A stretch of DNA of 34,260 nucleotides, from positions 1 to 34,260 of the forward strand of contig WION01000553.1 of NCBI GenBank assembly GCA_015039365.1, read 5' to 3'. This document shows, piece after piece, positions 31,844 to 34,260 of the stretch. The first letter of the stretch is position 1. Each line of letters begins with the position of its first letter. The notes beneath the pieces are model-generated. The model was given only the letters and a program-made list of their open reading frames with translations. It had not been told where the DNA came from and ran no database searches. The translations under genes and the position numbers were made by a program. Source of the DNA: Amanita rubescens. Its lineage: Eukaryota; Basidiomycota; Agaricomycetes; Agaricales; Amanitaceae.

Positions 31844-32668
31844 ATGGTGCGCATGAAACGATAACTATTATGCTTTAACTGAGATAAAACAGGGCAAAGC
31901 TAAGAAAACGCGGAAGTTTGCAGCCGTTAAACGCTTACTTCACCCGAATGATATTCGGCTGTAGGTCTCCAAATGTGGCTTCATGTTACGCGCCCTGAAC
32001 CAAGGCTAGGAAGGAAAACAAACTGAAACAAAAAATGAAAGAGGAAGAAGCTAAAGCAAAGGCTGTGCGCAGAGTGTGAGCTTCACTTCACGGCCCTACT
32101 TTTCGTTCTTACTCTATTGCAGACCCCAAGTCGCGTCGTCACTTTTCTTGGCCCATAACACCGCTTTAGTACCACCTTACCGTGTTCTGATTGATACCAA
32201 CTTCATTAACTTCAGCCTCCAAAACAAACTCGAGTTAGTGTCAGGCATGATGGACTGCCTATACGCAAAATGTAGGCGTGCAAATTCATCTCGAAAAATA
32301 CTTTAGTCAAAAACTCCATAGGCATCCCATGTGTGACGGACTGTGTGATGGCAGAACTGGAAAAGCTAGGTCACAAGTACCGCGTAGCGCTACGGTAAGC
32401 ACAAAATTCACCAGCCTGCTCTGCCACTGACGGTTTTCATAGTGTTGCCCGAGATCCACGATTTGAGCGCCTGAAGTGTACACACACAGGAACATACGCT
32501 GATGACTGCCTAGTTCAACGAGTCACTTCTCATAAGTGTTACATCGTGGCCACGTGCGATAGAGAACTACGTCGACGTATACGTCAAATACCCGGCGTGC
32601 CATTGATGTACATCGTCAAAAGGCGTTATGCAATTGAACGACTTCCAGACCAGGGTGCCCCATCGTAG
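31844..32668 (+). CDS. FCF1: rRNA-processing PIN-domain protein Fcf1/Utp24
   Basis: Six exons: 31844-31846, 31893-31960, 32010-32075, 32123-32271, 32322-32394, 32443-32668, giving 194 residues (yeast 189). The basic N-terminus [20 protein letters not shown] is followed by [22 protein letters not shown] and the PIN nuclease domain with the acidic metal ligands in [28 protein letters not shown] and [13 protein letters not shown], ending [15 protein letters not shown]. Fcf1 acts in the small-subunit processome in the nucleolus and cleaves pre-rRNA at early sites. The first coding exon consists of the ATG alone, with an intron (GTGCGC to ACAG) directly after it. All introns are 45-50 bases. Confidence 0.96.
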
Positions 32669-34108
32669 CAACGTAATGTCGTCATCTCACCTCAAGTCGT
32701 ACTTCACGTAGATTACTACTGCGCGAACGACCAATTGACGGTTGTCAGCACAACATCTATGTATGGATAGCTCCGTGTAGTGGCGTGTACATTGTAGACT
32801 GCTTGTTACGTCCCCGAAAATTTAGACACTGCCTACTTTTTGTAGCAGGTACTTTTAATGCATTAGGCAGGACCAGATGTAGCCCGGCATCGGATCTGTG
32901 CGCAATTCACTAGGATCGGAAAACTTCCTGAGTTTTAAGCCTTGAATGCCCTGATAGGAACACAAAACAAAATGTCGGAAATAGCAGTGCAGGAATCTAT
33001 ACAATCACGGCGGTTAATTAACTCCACCTGAAAGAATCGGAGGACTGCTTGATATGGGAAGCGTCTTTAAAGTGCAGTGTCGTGACCAACCACGCACAAC
33101 TTGTACCCAGAACAAAAAGCAATCTGACTAACGGAGCCTCGAGTTTAGTTGCACGTTTTGGCCATGTGGCCCGGGACGGGAAATTTACTAGGATCTAGTT
33201 GATAAGATCGAGTTCATGAGCGCTACGAGCATTCAAATATTTTTGACGCAGAAGCGATGCGGTCGCAAGATTCAGTCCTCCGCGAAGCACAATACGAGTT
33301 GAAACTGAATCCAATAGGAAGATACTCGGCCCCGCTCAGCATGGAGATTAACAACTTGGAAGCATTGCGGGGGTACGGCGCGCGAATGATGTGCCTCATA
33401 AGTAAGCCTATACATCGGGGAGGCTGACAGATTTGTCCCCGACGATTTTTAGATAGTAAAAATAAGCTATTGGGTGCCAAGAATTAAACAATGACGATCC
33501 ATACAGACGCCTTGTCAATGGTACCTAGCCGCGGTTAATTGTCGCCAAAAGACTAAGCCTTGCGGCGTCGGGCGAATTTTCATATATGCTTGAAATACAA
33601 AGTGGCGGATGTTGTGATCGTTCCAGCCGTATGGCCTGCAATGCAGACAGTACACTTACCTTTGAATTGACTTCGGGACGTGCCCCCAACGTCTCGATAA
33701 CGGGTCAGGCACCTTGGGCGTTGCGACCGTGCGGTCATGTGGCTTTACGAGTTGACAAATCTGTCGTATTTTCTTCAGCTTGACGTGCTCAAATGTCCCA
33801 ATGGCAAGTCAAATGGTGTACGATTTTACCTAGGTTTTTGGATGTTGCGACTCGGCCGTGCGGTCGTGTGGCCTGCTGCTTGAAAAGCCTAGCGAATTCT
33901 GTCGTACCGTCAACTTCGAATCGACTTCGACGTATAACGTACCCCAAGGTATGACAATTTTACCTCGGTCCTTGCGATCTTGAGCGCACCTGGCACCATG
34001 TTCGATGATTGTCGCACGTGCACGATGTTGTCTTACGCGAAATGATTGAGTAAGTTAAACAGCCACCGCCCACAATACTTCACCTAATATCTCTGACATC
34101 TTCAAACC
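32669..34108. other. Gene-poor stretch, 1,440 bases
   Basis: No convincing gene. A minus-strand reading at 33223-33480 and short plus readings have no motifs or splice pattern. The right part (33.6-33.98 kb) contains degenerate repeats listed separately. The remainder looks like decayed, unconstrained sequence. Confidence 0.4.
33608..33980. repeat. Degenerate tandem repeat, unit about 110-140 bp
   Basis: A landmark GATGTTG-GA--- followed by CCGTG/ATGCGGTC and TGTGGC recurs at 33608 (GTTGTGATCGTTCCAGCCGT), 33720 (GTTGCGACCGTGCGGTCATG) and 33844 (GTTGCGACTCGGCCGTGCGG). A second landmark, CTGTCGTA followed by CAxCTTCGA/CAGCTTGA, recurs at 33761 and 33899. TTTTACCT(A/C)GGT occurs at 33824 and 33958. 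The units are diverged and of unequal length; no ORF runs through them. It may be remnant transposon or satellite-like sequence. Confidence 0.45.
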
Positions 34109-34260
34109 ATGTCAGCTAACAACGAAGATGTACCGCCCCAGTCGTCATATCCATATATTTGGTCCACAACGTCGAATTTATCTATCGATGAATTTATAGC
34201 TAAAGTCTGAGAACCCCTGGTCACACGAGAGCTAATATTGACATCGTCTCTGCTCAGTAT
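34109..34260 (+). CDS. Start of an unidentified gene, cut by the window end
   Basis: An ATG at 34109 opens 32 codons (MSANNEDVPPQSSYPYIWST and on, to IDEFIAK) without a stop. A good intron follows: donor GTCTGA at 34205, a CTAAT branch-like site, and acceptor CTGCTCAG ending at 34257, so a second exon would begin with TAT at 34258. Without splicing the reading would end after one more residue. The sequence is too short to identify. Confidence 0.45.

Noticed and set aside
33223..33480. 85-codon minus-strand reading as a gene
   Set aside because: No family resemblance, no supporting introns and located in repeat-rich decayed sequence.
1..34260. A secondary-metabolite cluster, defence island or CRISPR-like array
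   Set aside because: PAL, the FAD oxidase and the TmpA-like gene are not accompanied by a synthase, transporter or cluster regulator; neighbours are housekeeping genes, and no regularly spaced repeats with unique spacers exist.

Overview
The window reads as a piece of a basidiomycete (probably Agaricomycete) nuclear genome. Genes are densely packed on both strands, most coding regions are cut by many introns of about 45-60 bases, and the products are typical fungal proteins. The ORFs are mostly exon fragments; I rebuilt the genes by matching exon ends, reading phase and conserved protein motifs by eye. Organism and products are therefore recognition from memory, with no database search behind them.

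Layout. 1-910: a 497-bp inverted-repeat element with perfect 56-bp ends and a tRNA-like core. 911-3694: an Aly/REF-type mRNA export adaptor, then two tandem intact copies of the ER cargo receptor Erv14/cornichon. 3885-7586, minus strand: a SAP/F-box-like/ankyrin-like protein, a coiled-coil protein of unknown function and a D-2-hydroxyacid dehydrogenase. 7745-10528, minus: a GT49-type glycosyltransferase and an N-acetylglucosamine-kinase-like enzyme. 11101-11906, minus: a DEK-C/SWIB chromatin protein, followed by a 281-bp mariner-like MITE. 12370-16547, minus: the ERAD factor Hrd3 and a PTAR1-like prenyltransferase-alpha-repeat protein. 16583-18842, plus: oligoribonuclease Rex2 and GINS subunit Psf3. 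19073-21612, minus: a TmpA-like membrane reductase-fold protein. 22596-26534, plus: arginine-specific carbamoyl-phosphate synthase large chain Cpa2. 26709-31153, minus: an FAD amine/amino-acid oxidase and phenylalanine ammonia-lyase. 31844-32668, plus: the rRNA-processing PIN protein Fcf1. 32669-34108: no gene, but decayed tandem repeats. 34109 to the end: the first exon of an unidentified gene.

How the genes fit together. I see no biosynthetic or defence cluster; neighbours belong to unrelated housekeeping pathways (mRNA export, ER export, ERAD, DNA replication, RNA turnover, arginine and phenylalanine metabolism). The two functional links visible are ER quality control/export (Erv14 pair, Hrd3) and nitrogen/amino-acid metabolism (Cpa2, FAD oxidase, PAL).

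The most unusual signal is in gene structure. Five introns in four genes can be removed in frame only with a GC donor (GCAAGT twice, GCACGT, GCATGA, GCGCGT), out of roughly 90 reconstructed introns. There are also internal coding exons of 8, 11, 15 and 17 nt and an intron directly after the Fcf1 start codon. No undescribed multi-gene system was found.
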